From NCBI GenBank assembly GCA_963691705.1, contig OY829546.1, forward strand, positions 32,272,040 through 32,336,039: a stretch of 64,000 nt of DNA. The letters are read 5' to 3'. Below the pieces are notes generated by a model, which saw only the letters and a list, made by a program, of their open reading frames with translations, did not search any database and had not been told where the DNA came from. The translations under genes were made by a program, and so were the position numbers. Numbering within the stretch: the stretch's first letter is position 1; each line of letters starts with the position of its first letter. This document shows, one piece after another, positions 21,941 through 35,210 of this stretch. The stretch comes from Viola odorata. Taxonomy: Eukaryota > Streptophyta > Magnoliopsida > Malpighiales > Violaceae.

Positions 21941-22933
21941 AGCATCGTGGACAGAGCGTCCGGTCAGCCAAAGACATAGGGTTTTATCATGACAAGCTAG
22001 CACAAACATTTGTCCTGAAATGAATAAAATAAGTTTTTTTTCAAGAGATGCTTTGTTTTAAAATTTGTTGTCCCCTGTTTTTTCTTAAAATTGTGAGATG
22101 ACAAAAGGAGGCATGGCATGGATGGATCCCCAGGAGTAGCTCGGGACGCAAGACGCGTCACTTAGACTAACGCCACTAATCATTCTTCAGTTTTGCAGGG
22201 ACGTAAGGTCTCACGCCTCAGCTCGTCGTCACGATAGAATCAGAGAGTTCCGCTCGTAGGAGCTGTTGAATTGCCATAGCAGGCCACCTTCAAGAGCGAA
22301 TCAGGAAAGATTTTGAGGCAAACCATCACCATCTAAAGCGAGATTTCTTTTCCTCGCAGTGCTACCGGCCCTTCGGTGCATCGCAAATAATCGGTCTCAA
22401 AGGACTAAACGTTGGACCAAAATCCCAAAGCCCATCCGATGCAAGTCACACCGCGATGACTCACGGATAGCCCGTCTAAAAGGGAGAGCTTAAAACTTAT
22501 CAATCACATTACTTTTGCTAAAAAAATTCTTGCATTTACTCCTCATTTGTCATCACCTTGTCTTTTTCAGGGACTAGGTCGTCCCAATTCGTTGCTTGCA
22601 GAAGAACGGTAAGCATACACCCTTGCGGCCCCGCTGCACATCTCGGAGACAGAGGATTTCCCCTTTACCCCCGAGCAATCACGAAGCCCATCAACGAAGG
22701 TCTAACAAGAACCGGGACGGGAAGCATCTCGCTGTCATCCGCAGGGAGCTTGTGGAAGACGCCCGCGCAGCCCCGCTGCGCGGTTCAGGGGAGTCCCTCT
22801 TTCTTTTCCCTTTATTTAAATTTGTTTTTATTCTTGCTCGCTTTGATTAACTTTAAGTCGAGTACGGTCGTCTGGCCCACTGGGGGGCAACCTTAGGTCC
22901 TCGTTAGAACGTTGCAAATAAGTCGTCCCCCAC

Positions 22934-23185
22934 ATTCTAGCAATCAAACGTCTAGCAATCAAAACATCTAGCAATCAAACATCTAGCAATCAAACATCCA
23001 GCAATCAAACATCTAGCCATCAAACCATCTAGCAATCAAACATCTAGCAATCAAACATCCAGCAATCAAACATCTGGCCATCAAACCATCTAGCAATCAA
23101 ACATCTGGCCATCAAACCATCTAGCAATCAAACATCCAGCAATCAAACGTCTAGCAATCAAACCATCCGGCAATCAAATCATCAA
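22934..23185 (+). repeat. 15-16 bp tandem repeat (CATCTAGCAATCAAA), about 16 units
   Basis: Consecutive variants such as CATCTAGCAATCAAA, CATCCAGCAATCAAA and CATCTGGCCATCAAAC run through the segment. Alternation of AGCAATC and GGCCATC forms suggests a higher-order pattern. Confidence 0.9.
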
Positions 23186-23867
23186 TCAATCAAAAATCAA
23201 AAATCAATCAAAAATCCCTCTTTAGCCCGGCTCAAACAAAAGCATACTACTCTCATAAGCATTTTCATGTACAGCATAGGTTAGGAATATTTAATCCCTC
23301 TGTTAACTCCAGCATCTATCCAAGTTACGTGTCATTCATGATATTACTTGTTTGCTCTTATATCCGCGGTTTGCTCCGACGTAAGCAGTCACAAACAAAT
23401 CCCGGTAAGCATCTTTGAGCCATCACGTCTTATCCTTCATGAGTGTAAGGGCCTGACTAGATACTAGTTGAGTTCGCATAATATCCAGGGTACATGCGCC
23501 ATTAGACATGGGATAGCTATAAAATGGCGTGGGACTTTTATGATTTTCTCCACTTTTTCGTTTTTTCCCTCTTTCCACTATATATGTCATCACCCCACCC
23601 CCCCCCCCCCCCCCAAACCGTCAATATCACTCATACCCCAGGAGCCAAAGAGCAGTTTCAGCTAAAATTGCCAGCCGGAAGCAAAAGCACGCCAAGTTCA
23701 AATTCACGATGAAGGAGACGGAAAAGGTCACCAAGAGATCGCTAAGGACTATCACCGAAGAAGCAGCAACGACGAAGGCCGAGGCCTCAAGACAGAAGGG
23801 GAAGAGATCAAGACAAAGGTTGTGCTTGCTCTGCTCTGTTGCATTTTCAAATCAAATCAAAAAGGGG

Positions 23868-23962
23868 AGGGATATATAAAAAAAAAATAAAAAAAAAATA
23901 AAAAAAAAAGAAAAAGGGAAATGAAAAAAAAAAAGAGAGAGGGGAAAAAGAAGAAGAAGAGA
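23868..23962 (+). repeat. A/G-rich low-complexity tract
   Basis: Runs of A broken by single T or G, then GA-rich sequence. The reverse-orientation counterpart in element B is the T/C-rich tract at 52208-52304. Confidence 0.85.
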
Positions 23963-24770
23963 GAAATGCTCAGAGACATTCAAAGAATACAAGCAGTCGG
24001 AGAGCCAAAGCAAGCACAGCCCGGGGACAACTCAATTCGAGAAAATCTCGAAGACAACTTTCCCTAGTGAACTCGAGTAGAAAAGCCCAAGGCCAACTCG
24101 AGAAATCTCAAAGTATCCTTCCCCAGTAAAGTCAAGCAAAAGAGGCCCAACGCCAACTCAAGAAACCTCAAAGCAAGCATCACTAGTAAAGACCCGAGAA
24201 GAAAGGGGCCCCACGCCAACTCAAGTAGTGAGTCGCAAAAAGAACAGCGACGACACTCCCCAATGAGGACTCAAGAAAAGGGCCCCAGGCCGAACAAAAA
24301 GCACCCCTCAGCAAGGATCCCAGAGCTCACGCACTCTGTCAAGCAAGCATCCTCAGCGAAAAGCGAAAAGGCTCACGTACCTCGCCCTCATTAGCAAAGC
24401 ATCAGTCATCAAAAACCTTCCAGCAAAGCAACCTTTTTTAAAACAAACTCATTTCCGGACGTTTCATGTCCTTTCATTCTTTTCCGTAAAAGTCCCATCG
24501 ATTATTAGAATGCCCATGCATGTGCATCTTCATTTGAAGTCTATTCACTCGGATTGACATTGCGAACTGTAAATTATGTATCATGTTAGTTGTATCTTTA
24601 TGAGTGTAAAACACTTAGCCTTGTTTCAGAGCGTGAGTGCAAACACTAATATCAGGTGAGGACTGCTTACGGCTGCAAATCGTGGGAAAGTCTTGTCCTT
24701 GGGGTCGTTACCTCCTGAGCAGGACGCAGACGCATTCTAGGTTCGTATCAAGGCCGCTGGCGATAGCTTT

Positions 24771-25068
24771 CTTCTCCTCCCAGAGTGACATCATAGTTTA
24801 GTCTTTAGCATTAGCATCTCCTCCTCCCAGAGCGACAGCATTTAGCATTCTTCTCCTCCCAGAGCGACAACATTTAGCATTCTCCTCCTCCCAGAGCGAC
24901 AGCATTTAGCATTCTCCTCCTCCCAGAGCGACAGCATTTAGCATTCTCCTCCTCCCAGAGCGACAGCATTTAGCATTCTCCTCCTCCCAGAGCGACAGCA
25001 TTTAGCATTCTTCTCCTCCCAGAGCGACAGCACTTAGCATTCTTCTCCTCCCAGAGCGACTTTAGTTT
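24771..25068 (+). repeat. 32-bp minisatellite with core TCCTCCCAGAGCGAC
   Basis: About nine units of CTCCTCCTCCCAGAGCGAC plus AGCATTTAGCATT. The core also appears at 25720-25830 and, in reverse orientation, once in element B near 49953-49970. Confidence 0.9.
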
Positions 25069-25119
25069 AATTTCCGCATCTCGCGCTTTCTCTTACGGGA
25101 ATTGACAGCATTTAGTTTT

Positions 25120-25440
25120 CAGCGTAGCATTTCTTCTCCTCCCAGAGTGACAGCATTTAGTTTCAGCATTAGCATTTCTTCTCCTCCAAGAGTGACAGCA
25201 TTTAGTTTCAGCATTAGCATTTCTTCTCCTCCCAGAGTGACAACATTTAGTTTCAGCGTTAGCATTTCTGCTTCTCCCAGAGTGACAGCATTTAGTTTCC
25301 AGCGTAGCATTTCTCCTCCTCCCAGAGTGACAGCATTTAGTTTCCCGCGTAGCATTTCTTCTCCTCCCAGAGTGATAGCATAGCGTAGTTCTACCTTTTT
25401 TAACCTTAGCATTTCTTCCCCTCCCAGAGCAACATCATTC
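25120..25440 (+). repeat. 45-bp minisatellite related to the 32-bp one
   Basis: About six to seven units of CTTCTCCTCCCAGAGTGAC followed by AGCATTTAGTTTCAGC and ATTAGCATTT. The 32-bp repeat seems to have expanded by an extra TAGTTTCAGC block. Open frames over it are periodic artefacts. Confidence 0.88.
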
Positions 25441-25889
25441 ATACAATTCTACATTTCTGCATAATTATTTTCCTCCTCCTAGAGTGACATCATTAGGACA
25501 AATCATTCATACTTCTGCGAATCGCGCACTATCTTCCGAAGCAACATCAGTCACGTGTCAAGTGATCATCCCCCCAGTGGGGCTGTCGTTTACATTTTCG
25601 TAAAATTACTTTCCATCCCCGGTAGAGTAGTTGTCATTTACATTCCCTGCAACTTATGTGCCTCTCAATACCCGAGCAGATCTAAGTTTACGTCTTTGCA
25701 GGATCAACAACCTATCTCCTCCCAGAGTGACGTCAAGCAAGCACCTGGTATCCCCAGTAACAGCATCAATCAATCTCCTCCTCCCAGAGCGACATCAAGC
25801 AACTACCTCCTCCCAGAGCGACCTCATCACTGTAAGTTTGAGGTAAGACCTGCCGTGTCGCCAAAATTCGGATATCTAGGGGCAACTGT

Positions 25890-25937
25890 CTTTACTGCTT
25901 ATCAAATACTTCGATAAGACAATAAAGAGGGGGCAAC
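25890..25937 (+). promoter_or_regulatory. Stem-loop and polypurine tract of element A
   Basis: CTTTACTGCTTATC (25890-25903) can pair with GATAAGACAATAAAG (25913-25927). The polypurine tract AAAGAGGGGG (25924-25933) and CAAC follow, then the LTR at 25938. Element B has an equivalent, longer stem-loop at the same position (49305-49359, opposite strand). The polypurine tract primes plus-strand DNA synthesis. Confidence 0.75.
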
Positions 25938-26020
25938 TGTTGATACCCGAATTTTGACGCCATTTTTATTTAATTTTAGCATTTCTGTTATTTAGTTAAT
26001 TTACAGTCATTTTCAGTTGA
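25938..26020 (+). repeat. Start of the 3' LTR of element A
   Basis: It begins TGTTGATACCCG and follows the first 83 bp of the 5' LTR with minimal change, up to the point where array unit 1 begins. The LTR segment matching 9186-10970 of the 5' LTR does not occur after the array. Confidence 0.88.
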
Positions 26021-28320
26021 ATTAATGTCGCTAGCATTCTTAGGTGTTTCGTTGCATTTTAGCATCATCGTTAGCATCGTCAGCTTTCGAAGTCGCATTT
26101 TTAATTTTTCGTCAAGTATTTTCATTATTATTATCATTATTATTTTTAGCCTTAAAAATCACATTTTTAATTATCCGGCAGTCGTTTCTTAAATTATTCT
26201 TCGTTTTAGGTCATCACACGAATTTTAGGATTTTTTATATTTTCGCACATTTTTTAGTATTTTTATTTTTTATTATTATTTTCGTTCGAGCTTTTATTGG
26301 ACCCGAGTAAGTTCGCTCGGACAATAGCTCGACTTTAAAATGTTTTCCATCAACTAGTTGCTAGATTTTTTTCCGGTCGCAACGGTCTACAGCGTTTCGT
26401 GTAATTTTCGGTGTAACGCTTTATTTTTTTCGTTCCCGCGTTTCGCTCCTTTGAACACTAAAATAAACGCGTTAAATGAGAACTTCTCATCGTTCGCTGT
26501 AGACGGTTAAAACCGTTGTATTTTTTTCTACTCGCCGGTACCTTCGGCTCGAAAAGTCGGAACGTTTGCTCGACGGATCCGGCTCGAGGCTATTTAAATC
26601 AGATGAAAGGCCATTTGATCATGGCCATTGATCTGGTCAACCAAGGAAAGTCAACCAGATCAATGGCCCTTGATTTATTGTGCATAATGCACATGCACAG
26701 TGCAAGGAAATTCTCAGCCACGAGCCCGCGCCCGAGCCACCTGTTCTCCTTCTCAGCCACGTCTTCATCCGAGCCCCTAGCCGTAGCTCCCTAGCTCCGC
26801 CATCATCACGCCTCCAGCTCCTCCACGCGCAGCCCGCGTCCGGCCACCACGCGGCTCCCTTCGGCTATAAATAGTCGTCACCATTTCCCTTCGCGGAGGG
26901 CCGAAATTTTACAAAAAAAAAACAACACTCTCCCTCTCCATTTTCCTGGACCAATTCACGCACCCTCAAGCCTCACTCCCGTTCGTCCATCCGCTCGCGG
27001 CAGCAACGGCATTGTAAGTTTCTCTCTCTCTCTCTCACTTACGGTTTCTCTCTCTAAATTCCGTTCTTGCTTTAGATGATTACTTAACTGCTCAAATGTG
27101 TTCTAATTGCTTGAGTGTTGAGTTAATTTCATTACGCTAGCATCAATTAAATCGTTTAAATGCTTGAAATATTTATTTGCTAATTAAACGGATTAATGCA
27201 CGGTAGTGTTCTTGTTGCAATTGCCACTGTTTTCGTGGCTGGTTTCCTGCTGTGATTGGTTGGTTGCATTGGTGGAGGGCACAGGCTCCTTTTGGGCCAA
27301 GAACCAGGCGATTTGGCCGCCTGGTTCATCACCTCCGTCGCCGGCAGTGGCTCCGGCGACGTGAGGAGGAAGATGATGCCACGGGCCACTCGGCCCTTCG
27401 TGCGAAATAAAGGAAAGGTGATGGGCTTGGCCCATCACCATTTAAATGAATTCCCTTGGGCCAGGAACTGTTCCTGGCCCATTTCTTCAAATTTTAAATA
27501 GGGCCCAGCCCATTCACGTTTTTCCATGCCTCCGATTCATCATTTTTTTACGTAAAATGCTCGCATGTTTCAAATATTTATTTTTCACGATACATGCTAT
27601 TTCTCGTATGTTTTATACATGAATTGTTTCGGTCACTTTTTTCGTGAAATATTTCGAATGCTTATTTTTTATCAAGTTGTTTCTCGAATTGTTTTATACA
27701 TGAATTGCTCATTCTTTATCATAATATTTATTTTCATGTTATCTAACCTCAGTCATTTATATCTAACTATTTAATTTCAGTCATTTAAAATACCGCCTAT
27801 ATGGTCGGTCGCTTCTTTAATTTTCGTAAATATTCAACTGCTTTAAATTCTCGCAAACTGCTGGAAATCCTTCCGCAAAATATCAACTGTTTAAATTCCG
27901 CACTTTAATTCTGCAATTTACTTTCAGCAATTTAAATTCAATACCGCCTACATGGTCGGTCGCACTTATCAACTGTTTACTTTTCCGCACTTTAATTTTC
28001 CGCAATTTACTTTCGGCAATTTAAATTCAATACCGCCTACATGGTCGGTCGCACTTATCAACTGTTTAATTTTCCGCACTTTAAATTCCAGCAATTTACT
28101 TTCAGCAATTTAAATTCAATACCGCCTACATGGTCGGTCGCATTTTAATTTTCGTAAACATTCAACTGCTTTAATTTTTCGCACACTGCTGGAAATCCTT
28201 CCGCAAATTATCAACTGTTTACTTTTCCGCACTTTAAATTTCAGCAATTTACTTTCAGCAATTTAAATTCAATACCGCCTACATGGTCGGTCGCAATATC
28301 AACTGTTTATTTTCTGCAAT
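26021..28320 (+). repeat. Array unit 1 (2300 bp)
   Basis: Private variants include ATAGTCG after the TATA box (26871), AAATGAGAACTTC (26474) and CAAATATTT (27571). TATA at 26866, donor GT at 27014. Confidence 0.93.
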
Positions 28321-30620
28321 ATTAATGTCGCTAGCATTCTTAGGTGTTTCGTTGCATTTTAGCATCATCGTTAGCATCGTCAGCTTTCGAAGTCGCATTT
28401 TTAATTTTTCGTCAAGTATTTTCATTATTATTATCATTATTATTTTTAGCCTTAAAAATCACATTTTTAATTATCCGGCAGTCGTTTCTTAAATTATTCT
28501 TCGTTTTAGGTCATCACACGAATTTTAGGATTTTTTATATTTTCGCACATTTTTTAGTATTTTTATTTTTTATTATTATTTTCGTTCGAGCTTTTATTGG
28601 ACCCGAGTAAGTTCGCTCGGACAATAGCTCGACTTTAAAATGTTTTCCATCAACTAGTTGCTAGATTTTTTTCCGGTCGCAACGGTCTACAGCGTTTCGT
28701 GTAATTTTTGGTGTAACGCTTTATTTTTTTCGTTCCCGCGTTTCGCTCCTTTGAACACTAAAATAAACGCGTTAAACGAGAAGTTCTCATCGTTCGCTGT
28801 AGACGGTTAAAACCGTTGTATTTTTTTCTACTCGCCGGTACCTTCGGCTCGAAAAGTCGGAACGTTTGCTCGACGGATCCGGCTCGAGGCTATTTAAATC
28901 AGATGAAAGGCCATTTGATCATGGCCATTGATCTGGTCAACCAAGGAAAGTCAACCAGATCAATGGCCCTTGATTTATTGTGCATAATGCACATGCACAG
29001 TGCAAGGAAATTCTCAGCCACGAGCCCGCGCCCGAGCCACCTGCTCTCCTTCTCAGCCACGTCTTCATCCGAGCCCCTAGCCGTAGCTCCCTAGCTCCGC
29101 CATCATCACGCCTCCAGCTCCTCCACGCGCAGCCCGCGTCCGGCCACCACGCGGCTCCCTTCGGCTATAAATAGCCGTCACCATTTCCCTTCGCGGAGGG
29201 CCGAAATTTTACAAAAAAAAAACAACACCCTCCCTCTCCATTTTCCTGGACCAATTCACGCACCCTCAAGCCTCACTCCCGTTCGTCCATCCGCTCGCGG
29301 CAGCAACGGCATTGTAAGTTTCTCTCTCTCTCTCTCACTTACGGTTTCTCTCTCTAAATTCCGTTCTTGCTTTAGATGATTACTTAACTGCTCAAATGTG
29401 TTCTAATTGCTTGAGTGTTGAGTTAATTTCATTACGCTAGCATCAATTAAATCGTTTAAATGCTTGAAATATTTATTTGCTAATTAAACGGATTAATGCA
29501 CGGTAGTGTTCTTGTTGCAATTGCCACTGTTTTCGTGGCTGGTTTCCTGCTGTGATTGGTTGGTTGCATTGGTGGAGGGCACAGGCTCCTTTTGGGCCAA
29601 GAACCAGGCGATTTGGCCGCCTGGTTCATCACCTCCGTCGCCGGCAGTGGCTCCGGCGACGTGAGGAGGAAGATGATGCCACGGGCCACTCGGCCCTTCG
29701 TGCGAAATAAAGGAAAGGTGATGGGCTTGGCCCATCACCATTTAAATGAATTCCCTTGGGCCAGGAACTGTTCCTGGCCCATTTCTTCAAATTTTAAATA
29801 GGGCCCAGCCCATTCACGTTTTTCCATGCCTCCGATTCATCATTTTTTTACGTAAAATGCTCGCATGTTTCATATATTTATTTTTCACGATACATGCTAT
29901 TTCTCGTATGTTTTATACATGAATTGTTTCGGTCACTTTTTTCGTGAAATATTTCGAATGCTTATTTTTTATCAAGTTGTTTCTCGAATTGTTTTATACA
30001 TGAATTGCTCATTCTTTATCATAATATTTATTGTCATGTTATCTAACCTCAGTCATTTATATCTAACTATTTAATTTCAGTCATTTAAAATACCGCCTAT
30101 ATGGTCGGTCGCTTCTTTAATTTTCGTAAATATTCAACTGCTTTAAATTCTCGCAAACTGCTGGAAATCCTTCCGCAAAATATCAACTGTTTAAATTCCG
30201 CACTTTAATTCTGCAATTTACTTTCAGCAATTTAAATTCAATACCGCCTACATGGTCGGTCGCACTTATCAACTGTTTACTTTTCCGCACTTTAATTTTC
30301 CGCAATTTACTTTCGGCAATTTAAATTCAATACCGCCTACATGGTCGGTCGCACTTATCAACTGTTTAATTTTCCGCACTTTAAATTCCAGCAATTTACT
30401 TTCAGCAATTTAAATTCAATACCGCCTACATGGTCGGTCGCATTTTAATTTTCGTAAACATTCAACTGCTTTAATTTTTCGCACACTGCTGGAAATCCTT
30501 CCGCAAATTATCAACTGTTTACTTTTCCGCACTTTAAATTTCAGCAATTTACTTTCAGCAATTTAAATTCAATACCGCCTACATGGTCGGTCGCAATATC
30601 AACTGTTTATTTTCTGCAAT
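28321..30620 (+). repeat. Array unit 2 (2300 bp)
   Basis: Shares ATTTTTGGTG (about 28703) and ATTGTCATG (about 30030) with units 5 and 6. AACACCCTCC at 29222 is private. TATA at 29166. Confidence 0.93.
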
Positions 30621-32915
30621 ATTAATGTCGCTAGCATTCTTAGGTGTTTCGTTGCATTTTAGCATCATCGTTAGCATCGTCAGCTTTCGAAGTCGCATTT
30701 TTAATTTTTCGTCAAGTATTTTCATTATTATTATCATTATTATTTTTAGCCTTAAAAATCACATTTTTAATTATCCGGCAGTCGTTTCTTAAATTATTCT
30801 TCGTTTTAGGTCATCACACGAATTTTAGGATTTTTTATATTTTCGCACATTTTTTAGTATTTTTATTTTTTATTATTATTTTCGTTCGAGCTTTTATTGG
30901 ACCCGAGTAAGTTCGCTCGGACAATAGCTCGACTTTAAAATGTTTTCCATCAACTAGTTGCTAGATTTTTTTCCGGTCGCAACGGTCTACAGCGTTTCGT
31001 GTAATTTTCGGTGTAACGCTTTATTTTTTTCGTTCCCGCGTTTCGCTCCTTTGAACACTAAAATAAACGCGTTAAACGAGAAGTTCTCATCGTTCGCTGT
31101 AGACGGTTAAAACCGTTGTATTTTTTTCTACTCGCCGGTACCTTCGGCTCGAAAAGTCGGAACGTTTGCTCGACGGATCCGGCTCGAGGCTATTTAAATC
31201 AGATGAAAGGCCATTTGATCATGGCCATTGATCTGGTCAACCAAGGAAAGTCAACCAGATCAATGGCCCTTGATTTATTGTGCATAATGCACATGCACAG
31301 TGCAAGGAAATTCTCAGCCACGAGCCCGCGCCCGAGCCACCTGCTCTCCTTCTCAGCCACGTCTTCATCCGAGCCCCTAGCCGTAGCTCCCTAGCTCCGC
31401 CATCATCACGCCTCCAGCTCCTCCACGCGCAGCCCGCGTCCGGCCACCACGCGGCTCCCTTCGGCTATAAATAGCCGTCACCATTTCCCTTCGCGGAGGG
31501 CCGAAATTTTACAAAAAAAAAACAACACTCTCCCTCTCCATTTTCCTGGACCAATTCACGCACCCTCAAGCCTCACTCCCGTTCGTCCATCCGCTCGCGG
31601 CAGCAACGGCATTGTAAGTTTCTCTCTCTCTCTCTCACTTACGGTTTCTCTCTCTAAATTCCGTTCTTGCTTTAGATGATTACTTAACTGCTCAAATGTG
31701 TTCTAATTGCTTGAGTGTTGAGTTAATTTCATTACGCTAGCATCAATTAAATCGTTTAAATGCTTGAAATATTTATTTGCTAATTAAACGGATTAATGCA
31801 CGGTAGTGTTCTTGTTGCAATTGCCACTGTTTTCGTGGCTGGTTTCCTGCTGTGATTGGTTGGTTGCATTGGTGGAGGGCACAGGCTCCTTTTGGGCCAA
31901 GAACCAGGCGATTTGGCCGCCTGGTTCATCACCTCCGTCGCCGGCAGTGGCTCCGGCGACGTGAGGAGGAAGATGATGCCACGGGCCACTCGGCCCTTCG
32001 TGCGAAATAAAGGAAAGGTGATGGGCTTGGCCCATCACCATTTAAATGAATTCCCTTGGGCCAGGAACTGTTCCTGGCTCATTTCTTCAAATTTTAAATA
32101 GGGCCCAGCCCATTCACGTTTTTCCATGCCTCCGTTTCATCATTTTTTTACGTAAAATGCTCGCATGTTTCATATATTTATTTTTCACGATACATGCTAT
32201 TTCTCGTATGTTTTATACATGAATTGTTTCGGTCACTTTTTTCGTGAAATATTTCGAATGCTTATTTTTTATCAAGTTGTTTCTCGAATTGTACATGAAT
32301 TGCTCATTCTTTATCATAATATTTATTTTCATGTTATCTAACCTCAGTCATTTATATCTAACTATTTAATTTCAGTCATTTAAAATACCGCCTATATGGT
32401 CGGTCGCTTCTTTAATTTTCGTAAATATTCAACTGCTTTAAATTCTCGCAAACTGCTGGAAATCCTTCCGCAAAATATCAACTGTTTAAATTCCGCACTT
32501 TAATTCTGCAATTTACTTTCAGCAATTTAAATTCAATACCGCCTACATGGTCGGTCGCACTTATCAACTGTTTACTTTTCCGCACTTTAATTTTCCGCAA
32601 TTTACTTTCGGCAATTTAAATTCAATACCGCCTACATGGTCGGTCGCACTTATCAACTGTTTAATTTTCCGCACTTTAAATTCCAGCAATTTACTTTCAG
32701 CAATTTAAATTCAATACCGCCTACATGGTCGGTCGCATTTTAATTTTCGTAAACATTCAACTGCTTTAATTTTTCGCACACTGCTGGAAATCCTTCCGCA
32801 AATTATCAACTGTTTACTTTTCCGCACTTTAAATTTCAGCAATTTACTTTCAGCAATTTAAATTCAATACCGCCTACATGGTCGGTCGCAATATCAACTG
32901 TTTATTTTCTGCAAT
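30621..32915 (+). repeat. Array unit 3 (2295 bp)
   Basis: Carries a 5-bp deletion (about 32290), CTGGCTCATTTC (32075) and CCGTTTCATC (32133), all shared with unit 4 only. TATA at 31466. Confidence 0.93.
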
Positions 32916-35210
32916 ATTAATGTCGCTAGCATTCTTAGGTGTTTCGTTGCATTTTAGCATCATCGTTAGCATCGTCAGCTTTCGAAGTCGCATTTTTAAT
33001 TTTTCGTCAAGTATTTTCATTATTATTATCATTATTATTTTTAGCCTTAAAAATCACATTTTTAATTATCCGGCAGTCGTTTCTTAAATTATTCTTCGTT
33101 TTAGGTCATCACACGAATTTTAGGATTTTTTATATTTTCGCACATTTTTTAGTATTTTTATTTTTTATTATTATTTTCGTTCGAGCTTTTATTGGACCCG
33201 AGTAAGTTCGCTCGGACAATAGCTCGACTTTAAAATGTTTTCCATCAACTAGTTGCTAGATTTTTTTCCGGTCGCAACGGTCTACAGCGTTTCGTGTAAT
33301 TTTCGGTGTAACGTTTTATTTTTTTCGTTCCCGCGTTTCGCTCCTTTGAACACTAAAATAAACGCGTTAAACGAGAAGTTCTCATCGTTCGCTGTAGACG
33401 GTTAAAACCGTTGTATTTTTTTCTACTCGCCGGTACCTTCGGCTCGAAAAGTCGGAACGTTTGCTCGACGGATCCGGCTCGAGGCTATTTAAATCAGATG
33501 AAAGGCCATTTGATCATGGCCATTGATCTGGTCAACCAAGGAAAGTCAACCAGATCAATGGCCCTTGATTTATTGTGCATAATGCACATGCACAGTGCAA
33601 GGAAATTCTCAGCCACGAGCCCGCGCCCGAGCCACCTGCTCTCCTTCTCAGCCACGTCTTCATCCGAGCCCCTAGCCGTAGCTCCCTAGCTCCGCCATCA
33701 TCACGCCTCCAGCTCCTCCACGCGCAGCCCGCGTCCGGCCACCACGCGGCTCCCTTCGGCTATAAATAGCCGTCACCATTTCCCTTCGCGGAGGGCCGAA
33801 ATTTTACAAAAAAAAAACAACACTCTCCCTCTCCATTTTCCTGGACCAATTCACGCACCCTCAAGCCTCACTCCCGTTCGTCCATCCGCTCGCGGCAGCA
33901 ACGGCATTGTAAGTTTCTCTCTCTCTCTCTCACTTACGGTTTCTCTCTCTAAATTCCGTTCTTGCTTTAGATGATTACTTAACTGCTCAAATGTGTTCTA
34001 ATTGCTTGAGTGTTGAGTTAATTTCATTACGCTAGCATCAATTAAATCGTTTAAATGCTTGAAATATTTATTTGCTAATTAAACGGATTAATGCACGGTA
34101 GTGTTCTTGTTGCAATTGCCACTGTTTTCGTGGCTGGTTTCCTGCTGTGATTGGTTGGTTGCATTGGTGGAGGGCACAGGCTCCTTTTGGGCCAAGAACC
34201 AGGCGATTTGGCCGCCTGGTTCATCACCTCCGTCGCCGGCAGTGGCTCCGGCGACGTGAGGAGGAAGATGATGCCACGGGCCACTCGGCCCTTCGTGCGA
34301 AATAAAGGAAAGGTGATGGGCTTGGCCCATCACCATTTAAATGAATTCCCTTGGGCCAGGAACTGTTCCTGGCTCATTTCTTCAAATTTTAAATAGGGCC
34401 CAGCCCATTCACGTTTTTCCATGCCTCCGTTTCATCATTTTTTTACGTAAAATGCTCGCATGTTTCATATATTTATTTTTCACGATACATGCTATTTCTC
34501 GTATGTTTTATACATGAATTGTTTCGGTCACTTTTTTCGTGAAATATTTCGAATGCTTATTTTTTATCAAGTTGTTTCTCGAATTGTACATGAATTGCTC
34601 ATTCTTTATCATAATATTTATTTTCATGTTATCTAACCTCAGTCATTTATATCTAACTATTTAATTTCAGTCATTTAAAATACCGCCTATATGGTCGGTC
34701 GCTTCTTTAATTTTCGTAAATATTCAACTGCTTTAAATTCTCGCAAACTGCTGGAAATCCTTCCGCAAAATATCAACTGTTTAAATTCCGCACTTTAATT
34801 CTGCAATTTACTTTCAGCAATTTAAATTCAATACCGCCTACATGGTCGGTCGCACTTATCAACTGTTTACTTTTCCGCACTTTAATTTTCCGCAATTTAC
34901 TTTCGGCAATTTAAATTCAATACCGCCTACATGGTCGGTCGCACTTATCAACTGTTTAATTTTCCGCACTTTAAATTCCAGCAATTTACTTTCAGCAATT
35001 TAAATTCAATACCGCCTACATGGTCGGTCGCATTTTAATTTTCGTAAACATTCAACTGCTTTAATTTTTCGCACACTGCTGGAAATCCTTCCGCAAATTA
35101 TCAACTGTTTACTTTTCCGCACTTTAAATTTCAGCAATTTACTTTCAGCAATTTAAATTCAATACCGCCTACATGGTCGGTCGCAATATCAACTGTTTAT
35201 TTTCTGCAAT
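32916..35210 (+). repeat. Array unit 4 (2295 bp)
   Basis: Nearly identical to unit 3, including the 5-bp deletion. Private AACGTTTTATT at about 33311. TATA at 33761. Confidence 0.93.

Larger units (their letters stand above)
21941..25889 (+). other. Long 3' noncoding region of element A
   Basis: This 4 kb holds no credible gene. It consists of unique sequence (21941-22930), a 15-16 bp array (22934-23185), a C-run (about 23594-23613), an A/G-rich tract (23868-23962), degenerate CCCAGTAAAG-type repeats (24000-24400) and two related minisatellites (24771-25440). Element B has the same order in its own 3' region (A-rich tract, degenerate repeats, minisatellites, hairpin), so the layout is conserved. 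Confidence 0.7.

Noticed and set aside
25102..25383. Periodic 93-residue open frame
   Set aside because: It translates the 45-bp minisatellite; the period is a multiple of three and gives an artefactual frame.
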